Origin: JAUUSJ01 sp051880475
GTDB taxonomy: Bacteria; Bacillota; Clostridia; Lachnospirales; Lachnospiraceae
Direction: 5' to 3'
Length of the DNA: 58,983 nucleotides
NCBI GenBank assembly: GCA_051880475.1
Contig: JBJEOA010000022.1
Span: forward strand, 1 to 58,983
Part shown: positions 49,265 through 58,442 of the stretch, in pieces
Position numbering within the stretch: position 1 is the first letter of the stretch
Layout of the letters: every line of letters starts with the position of its first letter
Notes under the pieces: generated by a model
The model's input: only the letters and a program-made list of their open reading frames with translations
The model's database searches: none
Told to the model about the DNA's origin: nothing
Translations under genes and position numbers: made by a program

Positions 49265-50083
49265 ATGAAATTACTAACTTGTAATGTACATAGTTTAAGA
49301 GAACTTGATTGTGAGAAGAAATTAAAATATTTTGTAGACGCAGTTTGTCGAGAAAATTTTGATATTATTGCGATTCAAGAAGTTAGTCAGACTATGGGTG
49401 GGGAAAAGGTCAAAGAAATAAAAAAAGAATATTATATGGGACCGGATGAGATTGAAATTACGGCGGATAATTATGCTATGACAGTGTCGAGCCTCCTAGA
49501 AAAAAAGGGCTATCCCTACTATTGGGGCTGGACACCAGCCAAAATTGGTTATAAAATATTAGATGAAGGAATCGCTATTTTAAGCCGTAAAAAACCAGAG
49601 GATATTTCTTCTTTTTATATTTCTTCTTCTGAGGATTATCAAAATTGGCGCTCAAGAAAAGCACTTGGCATTAAAGTAGACAATGTCTGGTATTATTGTG
49701 TTCATATGGGTTGGTGGCAGGAAGAAGGAGACTGCTTTAGTGATCAGTGGGAGCGATTGAGAAAACATTTTCCAGAGGGAGGAGACGTGTATGTGATGGG
49801 AGATTTTAATAATCCAGCACATATTAGACGAGAAGGATATGATACAGTCCTTTCATCTGGATTTTTTGATACCTATCATCTTGCTAGACAAAGAGATGAT
49901 GGTATGACAGTAGTAAAAGCGATTGACGGTTGGAGAGATAAAGAGGAAAAAAATAAAATGAGAATTGATTTTATTTTTAAAAACAATTCCAAATCTGTGC
50001 TATCTTCTAAAGTTATATTTAATGGCAAAAATGAACCAATTATATCTGACCATTTTGGGGTTATGATAGAGGAAGGAGAGTAA
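49265..50083 (+). CDS. Endonuclease/exonuclease/phosphatase family protein
   Basis: 272 residues. ATG 49265 follows GTAGGGA; an upstream in-frame ATG at 49235 lies in the hairpin region. The fold's catalytic points are present: TCNVHS (Asn), IIAIQEVSQ (Glu), VMGDFNNPA (Asp/Asn), RIDFIFK and ISDHFGV (Asp-His). The family includes nucleases, phosphatases and lipid phosphatases. This subgroup regularly accompanies malQ and maltose PTS genes in Firmicutes, so a role on a sugar phosphate is likelier than DNA cleavage. Its stop is four bases before the malQ start. Confidence 0.85.
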   Translation: MKLLTCNVHSLRELDCEKKLKYFVDAVCRENFDIIAIQEVSQTMGGEKVKEIKKEYYMGPDEIEITADNYAMTVSSLLEKKGYPYYWGWTPAKIGYKILDEGIAILSRKKPEDISSFYISSSEDYQNWRSRKALGIKVDNVWYYCVHMGWWQEEGDCFSDQWERLRKHFPEGGDVYVMGDFNNPAHIRREGYDTVLSSGFFDTYHLARQRDDGMTVVKAIDGWRDKEEKNKMRIDFIFKNNSKSVLSSKVIFNGKNEPIISDHFGVMIEEGE

Positions 50084-50087
50084 TGTT

Positions 50088-51590
50088 ATGAAGGAAATGC
50101 AGACAAGAGGAAGTGGAATTCTTCTTCCTATTTTTTCACTCCCATCTTCTTATGGGGTTGGAACAATGGGACAAGAGGCTCGAAATTTTGTAGATTTTTT
50201 GCAGGAGAGCAAACAAAAATACTGGCAAATTCTTCCAGTAGGACAGACAAGCTATGGAGATTCTCCATATCAGTCATATTCTATTCACGCAGGCAATCCA
50301 TATTTTATTGATTTGGATATTTTAAAAGAGGAAGGCTTATTAAAAGAAGAAGAGTATGCCAATAAAACTTGGGGGGCGAGAGAAGATCGTGTAGATTACG
50401 CTGTTTTATATAATCAGCGTTATGAGGTTTTAGAAAAAGCTTTTTCACGTTTTGAAAAAAATGAGGCGTATTGTGACTTTTTAGAGCAGGAAAAAGATTG
50501 GGTCGTTGATTATGCCCTATTTATGAGCCTCAAGGAAGAAAATGGCGGAAAAGGCTGGTATGAGTGGGAAGATGGGCTTCGTTTTCGAGAAGAAAAAGCA
50601 TTGGACGACGCAAAAAATCGCTTGGGTGAGAGAATAGAGTTTTGGATTTTTGTGCAGTATGAATTTTATCATCAGTGGCAGAAATTGCATCAGTATACAA
50701 TGGAAAAAGGAATTAAAATTATTGGGGATATTCCTATTTACGTTGCGTATGATAGTGTCGATGTGTGGGCAAGTCCACAGTATTTTGAACTTGACGAGGA
50801 GAAAAATCCGATTAATGTGGCAGGTTGTCCTCCAGATGCTTTCTCAGCGGTCGGACAGCTTTGGGGAAACCCACTATATAATTGGGAGTATATGAAAAAG
50901 GAAAAATATAACTGGTGGAAAGTACGATTAGAAAAAGCACAAAGCTTATACGATATCGTTCGTATTGACCATTTTAGAGGATTTGAGAGCTATTATTCCA
51001 TCGCAGCGGGCAGTGAAAATGCTTTAGGTGGCTGCTGGAGAAAAGGACCTGGAAGTGAATTATTCCAAGTTTTAAGAGAAGAAATGGGAGAAATTGAAGT
51101 TATCGCAGAAGACCTGGGATATTTAACTGAAGAAGTAAAACAAATGCTAAGTGAGAGTGGATTCCCAGGTATGAAGCTTTTACAGTTTGCTTTTGATTCG
51201 AGAGAGAGTGGAAACTATCTTCCACATAATTATGTGGCAAATAGTGTGGGATATATTGGAACACATGATAACGATACAGCTTTTGGATGGCTTCACACAG
51301 CGGACCCAAAAGATGTAGAGTATATGAGAACATACTTTGACTTTGACGAGCAGGGCGAGGACGAAGAAGGAAAGAAAAAATTAGCATGGAAATTAATTAG
51401 AAAAGCGATGGCTACAGTATGCAATACGATTATTATAACCATGCAAGATTATTTAATGCTTGGCAGTGATTGCAGAATAAATACTCCTTCCACGCTCGGA
51501 AATAACTGGACTTGGAGAATGGAAAAAGAGGCAATAACACCAGAACTAATCCAAGAGCTCCAAAGAATTACTGAATTATATCAAAGATAA
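50088..51590 (+). CDS. malQ: 4-alpha-glucanotransferase (amylomaltase)
   Basis: 500 residues, GGAAGGAG before ATG 50088. A full-length GH77 enzyme: N-terminal RGSGILLPIFSLPSSYGVG, YWQILPVGQTSYGDSPYQ, nucleophile Asp in IVRIDHFRGFE, acid Glu in EVIAEDLGYLT and stabilising Asp in IGTHDNDT. It transfers glucan chains between maltodextrins, releasing glucose, in the cytoplasm. Last gene of the maltose group. Confidence 0.95.
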   Translation: MKEMQTRGSGILLPIFSLPSSYGVGTMGQEARNFVDFLQESKQKYWQILPVGQTSYGDSPYQSYSIHAGNPYFIDLDILKEEGLLKEEEYANKTWGAREDRVDYAVLYNQRYEVLEKAFSRFEKNEAYCDFLEQEKDWVVDYALFMSLKEENGGKGWYEWEDGLRFREEKALDDAKNRLGERIEFWIFVQYEFYHQWQKLHQYTMEKGIKIIGDIPIYVAYDSVDVWASPQYFELDEEKNPINVAGCPPDAFSAVGQLWGNPLYNWEYMKKEKYNWWKVRLEKAQSLYDIVRIDHFRGFESYYSIAAGSENALGGCWRKGPGSELFQVLREEMGEIEVIAEDLGYLTEEVKQMLSESGFPGMKLLQFAFDSRESGNYLPHNYVANSVGYIGTHDNDTAFGWLHTADPKDVEYMRTYFDFDEQGEDEEGKKKLAWKLIRKAMATVCNTIIITMQDYLMLGSDCRINTPSTLGNNWTWRMEKEAITPELIQELQRITELYQR

Positions 51591-51639
51591 GAAACGATAG
51601 GGATGTTTCGTAAATAGTATAAATAAATATGTGCTCACC

Positions 51640-51688
51640 AGAGAATGTTGGCTTAGTTTTTATTAAGTTGACATTCTCTTTTTTTTAA
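51640..51688 (+). terminator. Intrinsic terminator after malQ
   Basis: A 9-bp perfect outer stem, 51640-51648 with 51671-51679, further inner pairs, then TTTTTTTT. Confidence 0.85.
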
Positions 51689-51834
51689 AATATAAGTTTT
51701 GTTCACAGTTTGTGCAATATTTCATGCTATACTCCATTTCATATAATTTAATCTGTCAAATGCTGAGCCAAAAACAAGTAAAATTTTGTTGTATCGCTCT
51801 TTTGGCAGAGATTTTCAGAATAAGGATGGATGGT

Positions 51835-52227
51835 ATGGATAAGTTAAGAGAAAAATTAAGAAAAATTATGTATGGACGCTATGGAATGGATGCCTTGTCT
51901 CAAGTGATGGTTTATATTTCCCTAGCTTTGTGGGTAGTGACGATTATTTTTAGAAGTTCTATTACAGATGTGATGGCGCTTGTTTTTCTCTTTGGAGCAT
52001 ATTTTCGTATATTTTCTAAAAATATTCCAAAGAGATATGCAGAACTCCAAAAATTTGAGATGTGGAAACAGAAAATAAAAAGAACTCCGCAGACTGTTGC
52101 AGCGAGAAAGATGTATCATATTTATAAATGTCCACAGTGTAAGCAAAAAGTTAGAGTGCCAAGAGGAAAAGGACGAATCGAGATTTCTTGTCCAAGGTGC
52201 AGAACAAAATTCATTAAGAAAAGTTAG
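51835..52227 (+). CDS. Small membrane protein with C-terminal zinc ribbon
   Basis: 130 residues from ATG 51835 behind TAAGGATGG; the frame is open further upstream, but that part has no ribosome site and reads as a promoter area (TGCTATACT at 51725-51733). There are two membrane segments (MVYISLALWVVTIIFR and VMALVFLFGAYFRIF), then a basic stretch and a zinc ribbon (YKCPQCKQKVRVPRGKGRIE, then CPRC). Such proteins are common near DUF5685/DnaJ genes in Lachnospiraceae. Function unknown. Confidence 0.75.
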   Translation: MDKLREKLRKIMYGRYGMDALSQVMVYISLALWVVTIIFRSSITDVMALVFLFGAYFRIFSKNIPKRYAELQKFEMWKQKIKRTPQTVAARKMYHIYKCPQCKQKVRVPRGKGRIEISCPRCRTKFIKKS

Positions 52228-52307
52228 TTGAGGAAAAGGATTGTTGGTAGATGGAAGAGATTTTTTAATTTGTCGGCAATCCTTTCGTTATGAAAGGGAG
52301 AAAAACT

Positions 52308-53138
52308 TTGTTTGGATATATTATATTAAATAAACCTGAAATAAAATTTAAGGAATTTGATATTTATCGAAGTTATTATTGTGGTTTATGTAAAGAATTA
52401 AAAAAGAGTAGTGGAAATTTCTCAAGATTTTTATTATCTTACGATATGACATTTATTTATATTCTACTCACCTCTCTCTATGAACCAAAGACGACGGTTG
52501 TAAGAGAGCGATGCGGATTAAATCCTGCTAAAAAACAGCTTATTCTCAGAAATGAGATTGGGGAATATATTGCAGATATGTCTACAATTATGAGCTATTA
52601 TAAATGCCGAGATGACTGGAAGGATGAAAGGAAACTTAACGCAAAGGTTTTATTGGAGATTATAAAAAGAAAAAATAAAAATTTGAGTAAGAAATATCAA
52701 AAAAAAGTGAAAAATATTTCCTATTGGATGAAGAAGATTGATGAGGGTGAGAAGAAAAATAATCAAAATATCGACGAGATGGCGGGATATTTTGGACAGA
52801 TTATGGCGGAGCTTTTTGCCTATAAAGAAGATGAGTGGCAGCAGAGTTTAAGAAAAATGGGATTTTTTCTTGGAAAATTTATTTATCTGATGGATGCCTA
52901 TGATGATTTTTTTGAAGACTTAGAAAAAGGAAATTATAATCCATTTTCGGAAATGAGTGGAGAAGAAAATTTTGATGAGAGAGTTGGAAAAATTCTTCTT
53001 ATGATGATGGCAGAGTGTACAAGAGTATTTGAACAACTGCCGATTATAGAAAATGTGGAACTCTTGAGAAATATACTTTATGCGGGAGTTTGGGTAAAGT
53101 ATGAGCAAGTAAAAAATAGAGAAAATAAAGAAAAATAA
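52308..53138 (+). CDS. DUF5685 family protein
   Basis: 276 residues. TTG 52308 is preferred: it gives the family's N-terminus MFGYIILNKPE and lies seven bases after AAAGGGAG (52293-52300). The in-frame ATG 52290 comes before that site. Conserved are YRSYYCGLCKELKK, FLLSYDMTFIYILLTSLYEP and LMDAYDDFFEDLEKGNYNPF. The last resembles the acidic metal motif of all-helical isoprenoid synthases, so an enzyme of that fold is possible but unproven. A hairpin (52235-52243 with 52277-52285) precedes the gene. The next gene encodes its usual DnaJ-domain neighbour. Confidence 0.85.
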   Translation: MFGYIILNKPEIKFKEFDIYRSYYCGLCKELKKSSGNFSRFLLSYDMTFIYILLTSLYEPKTTVVRERCGLNPAKKQLILRNEIGEYIADMSTIMSYYKCRDDWKDERKLNAKVLLEIIKRKNKNLSKKYQKKVKNISYWMKKIDEGEKKNNQNIDEMAGYFGQIMAELFAYKEDEWQQSLRKMGFFLGKFIYLMDAYDDFFEDLEKGNYNPFSEMSGEENFDERVGKILLMMMAECTRVFEQLPIIENVELLRNILYAGVWVKYEQVKNRENKEK

Positions 53139-53204
53139 AGTTGAAATTGGTAAACAGCGATTTTTTGAATTCAAAAATAGAAGAGAAAGAAATGAGGAAA
53201 AAAG

Positions 53205-53855
53205 ATGGATCCATATAAAATACTCGGTGTGCCAGAAACTGCGTCGGATGAAGAGATAAAAAAGGCATATCGAAGATTGAGTAAAAAATATCATCCTGAT
53301 GCCAATATTAATAATCCAAATAAGGATGAGGCGGAGAGAAAATTTAAAGAAGTACAATCGGCGTATGAAACAATTATGAAAATTCGAAGTGGCAGGGGAC
53401 AAAATACAGGCTACGGTGGGCAAAGTAATGGATATGACCAGAGCAGAGCTTACTCAAATACACAAAGAGAGTACGAAGACGAGCGAGACGGCAATTATTA
53501 TAAAGCGGCAACAAATTATATAAATAGTGGCTATTATAGCGAAGCTTTAAATGTGTTGAACCAGATAACCAATCGAACGGCTCTTTGGTATTATTTAAGT
53601 GCCAGAGCCAATATGGGAGTTGGCAATAATGTCATGGCAAATGAATACGCTGAGCGAGCTGTCGAGATGGAGCCAGGCAATATGATTTATCGCCAATTCC
53701 AAAATCAGCTCCAAAATGGTATGACATGGTATACACAAAGGAGCACTCCATATGGTGGCATGACACCGTACGGAAGTGGAGGATGTGTTCAGTGTTGTAT
53801 GATGCAGTTATGTTGTAATCTAATATGTCCTGGTAGTATGTGCTGTTATATTTAG
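53205..53855 (+). CDS. DnaJ-domain protein with Cys-rich C-terminus
   Basis: 216 residues, GAGGAAAAAAG before ATG 53205. Residues 1-65 are a J domain with the HPD motif (KKYHPDAN), the site that stimulates DnaK. There is no Gly/Phe or zinc-finger region, so it is a specialised J-protein. Residues 100-165 look like a TPR pair (YINSGYYSEALNVLNQI, AERAVEMEPGNMIY). The C-terminus is rich in Cys (GGCVQCCMMQLCCNLICPG), suited to metal or lipid attachment. The pairing with DUF5685 is widespread in the family and suggests a shared role. Confidence 0.85.
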   Translation: MDPYKILGVPETASDEEIKKAYRRLSKKYHPDANINNPNKDEAERKFKEVQSAYETIMKIRSGRGQNTGYGGQSNGYDQSRAYSNTQREYEDERDGNYYKAATNYINSGYYSEALNVLNQITNRTALWYYLSARANMGVGNNVMANEYAERAVEMEPGNMIYRQFQNQLQNGMTWYTQRSTPYGGMTPYGSGGCVQCCMMQLCCNLICPGSMCCYI

Positions 53856-53868
53856 GAAAAAATTATCA

Positions 53869-53897
53869 TTGTATTTCGATTTATTTTATGCTATAGT
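53869..53897 (+). promoter_or_regulatory. Promoter of cysK
   Basis: TTGTAT (53869-53874), 17 bases, TATAGT (53892-53897) with TGC extended -10. Confidence 0.65.
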
Positions 53898-53935
53898 AAG
53901 AAACTAGGGATTGCTAATAGAAAGGAAGAAAAATC

Positions 53936-54949
53936 GTGAATCAGACAGTAAAAGAAAAATTTGCCAAGATTGCTCCAATGATTTCCCGTACTCCATTATT
54001 AGAGATAAACTTAACTTATAAGGGAGAGCCAAGGGTAATTTATGCGAAAGCAGAATATTATAACTTATCAGGAAGTATTAAAGATAGAGTAGCATATTAT
54101 ATTTTGAAAAAAGCTTATGAAGATGGAATAATTAAAGAGACAGATAAGATTGTGGAGGCGACAAGTGGAAATACTGGTATCGCATTTTCTGCACTTGGTT
54201 CTTACTTAGGACATGAAGTTATCATCTATATTCCAGATTGGATGAGCATGGAAAGAATTAATATTATGAAAAGCTACGGCGCTAAAGTTAGACTCGTCTC
54301 AAGAGAAGAGGGGGGATTTTTAGGTTCTATCGCCCTTACAGAGGAGTTGGCAAAGGGAGGAGATATTTTTCTTCCAAGACAGTTCTCTAATGAAGACAAT
54401 ACAATGGCACATTATCTGACGACAGGAGATGAGATTGTAGAGCAACTCGCTGCGATTGGGAAGAAGGCAGATGGTGTTGTCGCTGGTGTGGGAACTGGCG
54501 GAACTATCATGGGTATTGGAAGAAGATTAAGAGATAGCAACCCAAAATGTCAGGTTTATCCACTTGAGCCACTTAACTCACCGACTATTTCAACAGGGTA
54601 TAAGGTAGGAAAGCATAGAATCGAGGGAATTTCAGATGAATTTGTTCCATCTATCCTACATATGGAGGAAATGTCAGATGTTGTTTCTGTCGATGACGGG
54701 GATGCCATTATTATGGCACAGATGATTTCTCAAAAACTCGGTGTCGGTGTTGGAATTTCTTCTGGGGCAAATTTAGTAGGAAGTATTATGGCTCAAAATA
54801 AGCTTGGAAAAGATAGCACAATTGTAACTGTGTTTGCCGATGATAATAAGAAATATTTATCGACAGATTATACAAAGGCTCAGCCGATAAAAGAGGGATA
54901 TATCACAAAAGATGTAGAACTTATCGATATGACAGCTTATAGATTTTAA
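53936..54949 (+). CDS. cysK: Cysteine synthase-family PLP enzyme
   Basis: 337 residues from GTG 53936 with AAAGGAAG upstream. PLP lysine in NLSGSIKDRVA, phosphate loop in GVGTGGTIMG, substrate loop EATSGNTGIAF, and a Ser-rich SSGANL near the C-terminus. O-acetylserine sulfhydrylases have this layout; the enzyme makes cysteine from O-acetylserine and sulfide. The final 30 residues extend a little beyond the usual end. A cystathionine beta-synthase-like role is less likely. Confidence 0.85.
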   Translation: MNQTVKEKFAKIAPMISRTPLLEINLTYKGEPRVIYAKAEYYNLSGSIKDRVAYYILKKAYEDGIIKETDKIVEATSGNTGIAFSALGSYLGHEVIIYIPDWMSMERINIMKSYGAKVRLVSREEGGFLGSIALTEELAKGGDIFLPRQFSNEDNTMAHYLTTGDEIVEQLAAIGKKADGVVAGVGTGGTIMGIGRRLRDSNPKCQVYPLEPLNSPTISTGYKVGKHRIEGISDEFVPSILHMEEMSDVVSVDDGDAIIMAQMISQKLGVGVGISSGANLVGSIMAQNKLGKDSTIVTVFADDNKKYLSTDYTKAQPIKEGYITKDVELIDMTAYRF

Positions 54950-55011
54950 AATGACCTCTTAGAAAAAGGCAGAGAGTACTTTGTTTTATAGATCAGAGAA
55001 GAGGAGAATTT

Positions 55012-55935
55012 ATGCGATTTCAAAAAATCCAATTAAGTGACAAAGAAACTTTTGATTATTATTTTAGTAAAGTAAGTTCAAGAATCTGTGATAAGTCTTT
55101 TGCAGCGTCCTATGTGTGGAAAGATTATTATAACGAAGAGTTTGCTATTGTGGAGGATATGCTAGTTATTAAAGCGGAACATGATTATATAAGTTTTAGC
55201 TATCCAATCGGACATGGAGATGCAAAAAAAGCTTTAGATGAGATTCGTGCATATTGCAGGGAAAATGATATTCCATTTTGTCTTCACAATATCACAAAAG
55301 AAAACGAGGCTTGTCTAGAACAATTTTATCCAGGTGAGATTGAAGTTCTCTATAGCAGGGATGACGAGGATTATATTTATGAGTCAAAAGATTTGATTAC
55401 TTTAAAGGGAAAGAAATTTCATGGAAAGAGAAACCATATCAATAAATTTAAAGAAAATCATGAATGGAATTACGAAGCTATTTCCGATGCAAACAGACAA
55501 GAATGTCTAGAAATGTTAGAAGTTTGGAAGCAGGCAAACTGTGAAGCGGAGAAAGTTACAGAAGATGATGAGAAAAATGCAGAGGCATGTGCAGCTAAAA
55601 CTGCCCTTACCTATATGGAGCAATTAGGACTGGTAGGTGGAGCGATTCGTGCAGAAGGTAAAATCATCGCTTTTTCGATGGGAGAGCCAATTAATGAGGA
55701 TACATTTGTTGTTCATTTTGAGAAGGCATTTGGCATGATTCAGGGAGCTTATCCGATGATCAATCAGCAGTTTGCAGAACATGAGGCAAGTGAATATCGC
55801 TATATTAACCGTGAGGAGGACTGTGGTGAGGAAGGACTTCGAAAGGCGAAGCTTTCTTACCGACCAGTAATGATGGCAGAAAGAGGCATGGCTTTTTTAA
55901 AAGCAGAAGCTAATCTATTGCCGATTGCGAGTTAA
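55012..55935 (+). CDS. DUF2156 (GNAT-fold, LPG-synthetase-like C-terminal) protein
   Basis: 307 residues, AGAGGAG before ATG 55012. The family hallmarks are FAASYVWKDYY, the KGKKFHGKRNHINKFKENH segment and the late YRYINREEDCGEEGLRKAKLSYRP, all typical of stand-alone DUF2156 proteins, which resemble the catalytic half of lysylphosphatidylglycerol synthase. No membrane domain is present, so it probably aminoacylates a soluble or unknown acceptor. Common in Clostridia. Confidence 0.85.
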   Translation: MRFQKIQLSDKETFDYYFSKVSSRICDKSFAASYVWKDYYNEEFAIVEDMLVIKAEHDYISFSYPIGHGDAKKALDEIRAYCRENDIPFCLHNITKENEACLEQFYPGEIEVLYSRDDEDYIYESKDLITLKGKKFHGKRNHINKFKENHEWNYEAISDANRQECLEMLEVWKQANCEAEKVTEDDEKNAEACAAKTALTYMEQLGLVGGAIRAEGKIIAFSMGEPINEDTFVVHFEKAFGMIQGAYPMINQQFAEHEASEYRYINREEDCGEEGLRKAKLSYRPVMMAERGMAFLKAEANLLPIAS

Positions 55936-55945
55936 AGATATAAGA

Positions 55946-55983
55946 AAGCTGGAGTAATATGATATATCGTATTTCTCCAGCTT
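55946..55983 (+). terminator. Hairpin after the DUF2156 gene
   Basis: A perfect 9-bp stem, 55946-55954 with 55975-55983, with extra inner pairs. The T run is poor, so efficiency is uncertain. Confidence 0.5.
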
Positions 55984-56046
55984 CCATTATGAGAGAAACT
56001 TATAAAAATATTTGATAAAATTTATATTCCGAAGTATAGAAAAGGA

Positions 56047-56075
56047 TTGACATGGTACGACAAAAAAGGTAATAT
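56047..56075 (+). promoter_or_regulatory. Promoter of pyrBI
   Basis: Perfect TTGACA (56047-56052), 17 bases, TAATAT (56070-56075). The 60-base leader has a GTGAACTAA direct repeat but no terminator hairpin, so I see no PyrR or reiterative attenuator. Confidence 0.75.
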
Positions 56076-56135
56076 ATCAAAAAGAAGGTAACTTTTGAGG
56101 AAGTGAACTAAAAGTGAACTAATAGGAGGTTTATA

Positions 56136-57065
56136 ATGAAACATTTAATCGATCCGATGGATTTATCCGTAGAAGAAATTGACCAGATGCTTGATTTAGC
56201 CGATGACATTATTCTGAATAAAGATAAATATAGAGAGGTATGCAAGTATAAGAAACTCGCTACCTTATTTTTTGAGCCGAGTACAAGAACTCGCCTAAGT
56301 TTTGAGGCTGCTATGATGGAGCTTGGAGGAAATGTACTTGGTTTTTCTTCCGCAGATTCCTCTTCTTCTGCAAAGGGAGAGAGCGTTGCTGATACAGTAA
56401 AAGTTGTTGAGTGCTATGCTGATATTATCGCTATGAGACATCCAAAAGAGGGTGCTCCTTTTGTGGCGGCAAATAACGTAAATATTCCTGTTATTAATGC
56501 AGGTGACGGTGGACATAACCATCCAACACAGACTTTAACAGACTTACTAACCATTCGTAGAACGAAGGGAAGACTTAATAATTTAAAAGTAGGATTTTGT
56601 GGCGACTTAAAGTTCGGTCGCACTGTTCATTCTTTAATTAAGGCTCTTTCTAGATATGAGGGAATTGAGTATATTTTAATTTCTCCAGAAGAACTTCAAA
56701 TACCAGAATATTTAAAGAAAGACGTATTTGAGGAGAAGAAACTCCCATATAGAGAGGTTACTTCTATGGAAGAGGTTATGCCAGAGCTTGATATTTTGTA
56801 TATGACAAGAGTACAAAAAGAAAGATTCTTTAATGAGGCAGATTATATTCGTTTAAAAGACACATATATTTTAGATTTGGAGAAATTAGAGCTTGCCAAG
56901 AAAGATTTAGCAATTCTTCATCCACTTCCAAGAGTAAATGAAATTTCTGTAAAAGTGGACAAAGACCCAAGAGCGTGCTATTTTGAGCAGGCATTGAATG
57001 GAAAATATATTAGAATGGCGTTGATTATGACAATGTTGGGGGTAAAGCCAGATGAAGATAGATAG
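56136..57065 (+). CDS. pyrB: Aspartate carbamoyltransferase catalytic chain
   Basis: 309 residues, ATAGGAGG before ATG 56136. The carbamoyl-phosphate motif FFEPSTRTRLSFEAA, NAGDGGHNHPTQTLTDL, LHPLPRVNEI and the GRTVHSL region are all present. It makes carbamoyl aspartate, the first committed step of pyrimidine synthesis. Overlap of 14 bases with pyrI fits a 1:1 complex. Confidence 0.97.
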   Translation: MKHLIDPMDLSVEEIDQMLDLADDIILNKDKYREVCKYKKLATLFFEPSTRTRLSFEAAMMELGGNVLGFSSADSSSSAKGESVADTVKVVECYADIIAMRHPKEGAPFVAANNVNIPVINAGDGGHNHPTQTLTDLLTIRRTKGRLNNLKVGFCGDLKFGRTVHSLIKALSRYEGIEYILISPEELQIPEYLKKDVFEEKKLPYREVTSMEEVMPELDILYMTRVQKERFFNEADYIRLKDTYILDLEKLELAKKDLAILHPLPRVNEISVKVDKDPRACYFEQALNGKYIRMALIMTMLGVKPDEDR

Positions 57066-57477
57066 TATTAAAAATGGAATCGTATTAGATCATATTACTG
57101 CTGGAGAGAGCATGCGTCTTTATAATGACTTAGGTTTAGATAATTTAAAATGTTCCGTTGCCATTATTAAAAATGTTCCAAGTAAAAAAATGGGAAAAAA
57201 GGATATTATTAAGATTGCAGACCAGTTTGATTTAGATTTAGATGTACTTGGATATATTGACCCAGATGTAACTGTCTGTGTAATTCAAGAGGGCAAGATT
57301 GTAGAGAAGAGAAAGGTAGAACTTCCAGAAAAGCTTGTTAATATTGCAAAATGTAAAAATCCAAGATGTATTACATCTGTAGAGCCAGAGATTGACCAGA
57401 TTTTTAAACTTGTAGATAGAGAAAAGAGAATTTATCGTTGTCAATACTGCGAGGCGAAAAAATCTAGTAAGAATTAA
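57052..57477 (+). CDS. pyrI: Aspartate carbamoyltransferase regulatory chain
   Basis: 141 residues from ATG 57052, inside the pyrB 3' end. The N-terminal allosteric domain starts IKNGIVLDHITAG, and the C-terminal zinc domain has four Cys (CKNPRC and CQYC). It binds nucleotides and controls PyrB. Full length. Confidence 0.97.
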   Translation: MKIDSIKNGIVLDHITAGESMRLYNDLGLDNLKCSVAIIKNVPSKKMGKKDIIKIADQFDLDLDVLGYIDPDVTVCVIQEGKIVEKRKVELPEKLVNIAKCKNPRCITSVEPEIDQIFKLVDREKRIYRCQYCEAKKSSKN

Positions 57478-57550
57478 TTTGTTTTATTAAGAATTAATTT
57501 GTTCTATATGGTAAGGAATATATAGGAAATTATATAGGAAATATATATTG

Positions 57551-57590
57551 AGAGTCACGGTGAAAATTATTTTGCTGTGGCTCTTTTTGT
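57551..57590 (+). terminator. Intrinsic terminator after pyrI
   Basis: A stem of ten pairs with wobble positions, 57551-57560 with 57574-57583, then TTTTTG. Confidence 0.7.
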
Positions 57591-57679
57591 TCCATAGGGG
57601 ATACTCTATGAAATATTTTATAAAATATTTAGATTGGAGATAGTAGAGATAAATATTGAGACAGATAGTGGGGAGAGAC

Positions 57680-57870
57680 GCCGAGGGAGCAAGCAGGGAT
57701 ATCCCCCGCAAACACGTTCGTTCTCACGATTTTTCGACATACGCTGATTTATGCTGCTCCCGTGAAACTCGCTGCGCTCAGACAGTCACTTCCGCAGCAA
57801 AGCTAAGTATGTCAAAAAATCGCTCCACTCTCTATCGTTTGCGGGGGATATCTCTGCTTGTTCTATCGGC
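57680..57870. repeat. Foldback (MITE-like) element, copy 1
   Basis: The ends 57688-57713 and 57837-57862 are inverted repeats (24 of 26 match) around GCAGGGATATCCCCCGCAAAC. Weaker pairing extends to 57680 and 57870. The inside carries CGACATACGCTGATTTATG and a mirrored TAAGTATGTC. The whole unit is homologous, in opposite direction, to 58443-58632. The base composition is far more GC-rich than the surroundings. It holds no gene. Confidence 0.8.
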
Positions 57871-58002
57871 TGTGTACTGGCGAAACATTTTGAAATTAAT
57901 GTATTGAAGTGGTTGAAAATTAGGATGGCTAGTATTTTGATGTTTTGAATTGACTTTGTATAGGCTGTATGAGAGAAAATTTTTACCTCGGATTATAAAA
58001 AG

Positions 58003-58051
58003 TCCCGCCGGGTTGCGCGTAACAATCAAAGATTGCCATAGGTGTGGCGGG
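58003..58051. other. Structured GC-rich hairpin
   Basis: CCCGCC (58003-58008) pairs with GGCGGG (58046-58051), enclosing CAATC-AAA-GATTG (58023-58035). The GC content stands out in an AT-rich gap. Nothing else is visible between the two foldback elements except the terminator at 58200. Confidence 0.4.
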
Positions 58052-58199
58052 TTCTGTTATTGTTATAATATGTTAGACTATATTTTTTGTCAAGGCTTAA
58101 TAATTTTAAATTCAATGACGAATATTTTTTAAGATACTAGTAGAGGAGTAAGAAAAGTATTTTGCAAAATTAAAATAAAAATAGATAGCTAGGATGTGA

Positions 58200-58244
58200 A
58201 TGGAGTAATTATGAAATTATTTTGTAATTACTTCATTTTTTTTT
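58200..58244 (+). terminator. Terminator-like hairpin between the foldback elements
   Basis: A 12-bp stem with one mismatch, 58200-58211 with 58225-58236, followed by nine or more T. No gene ends nearby, so it may close an unseen short RNA. Confidence 0.6.
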
Positions 58245-58442
58245 ATAATCCATAGAATAAAAGATGCAATGAATGAATGTATTGAAAAGGGAATTTTAGT
58301 AGAATATCTGAAACGAAAAGGGAGCGAGGTGTGAAATATGCTAATAATAGAATATTAAATTACATATTATCTAAATATACTAAATAGCTAAATAAAAAAT
58401 ACCTCTATAGCATATTATTTTATTGTGTTTTGCCAGTACACA

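Noticed and set aside
56076..56135. Attenuator or riboswitch in the pyrBI leader
   Set aside because: The leader is only about 50 bases and has no terminator stem; the GTGAACTAA repeat alone is not enough.
57656..57907. Open frame of 83 codons across the first foldback element
   Set aside because: It simply runs through an inverted repeat, has no ribosome site and resembles no protein.
57950..58132. Small frame containing KDCHRCGG
   Set aside because: It coincides with the GC-rich hairpin at 58003-58051 and has no ribosome site; structure at nucleic-acid level explains it better.
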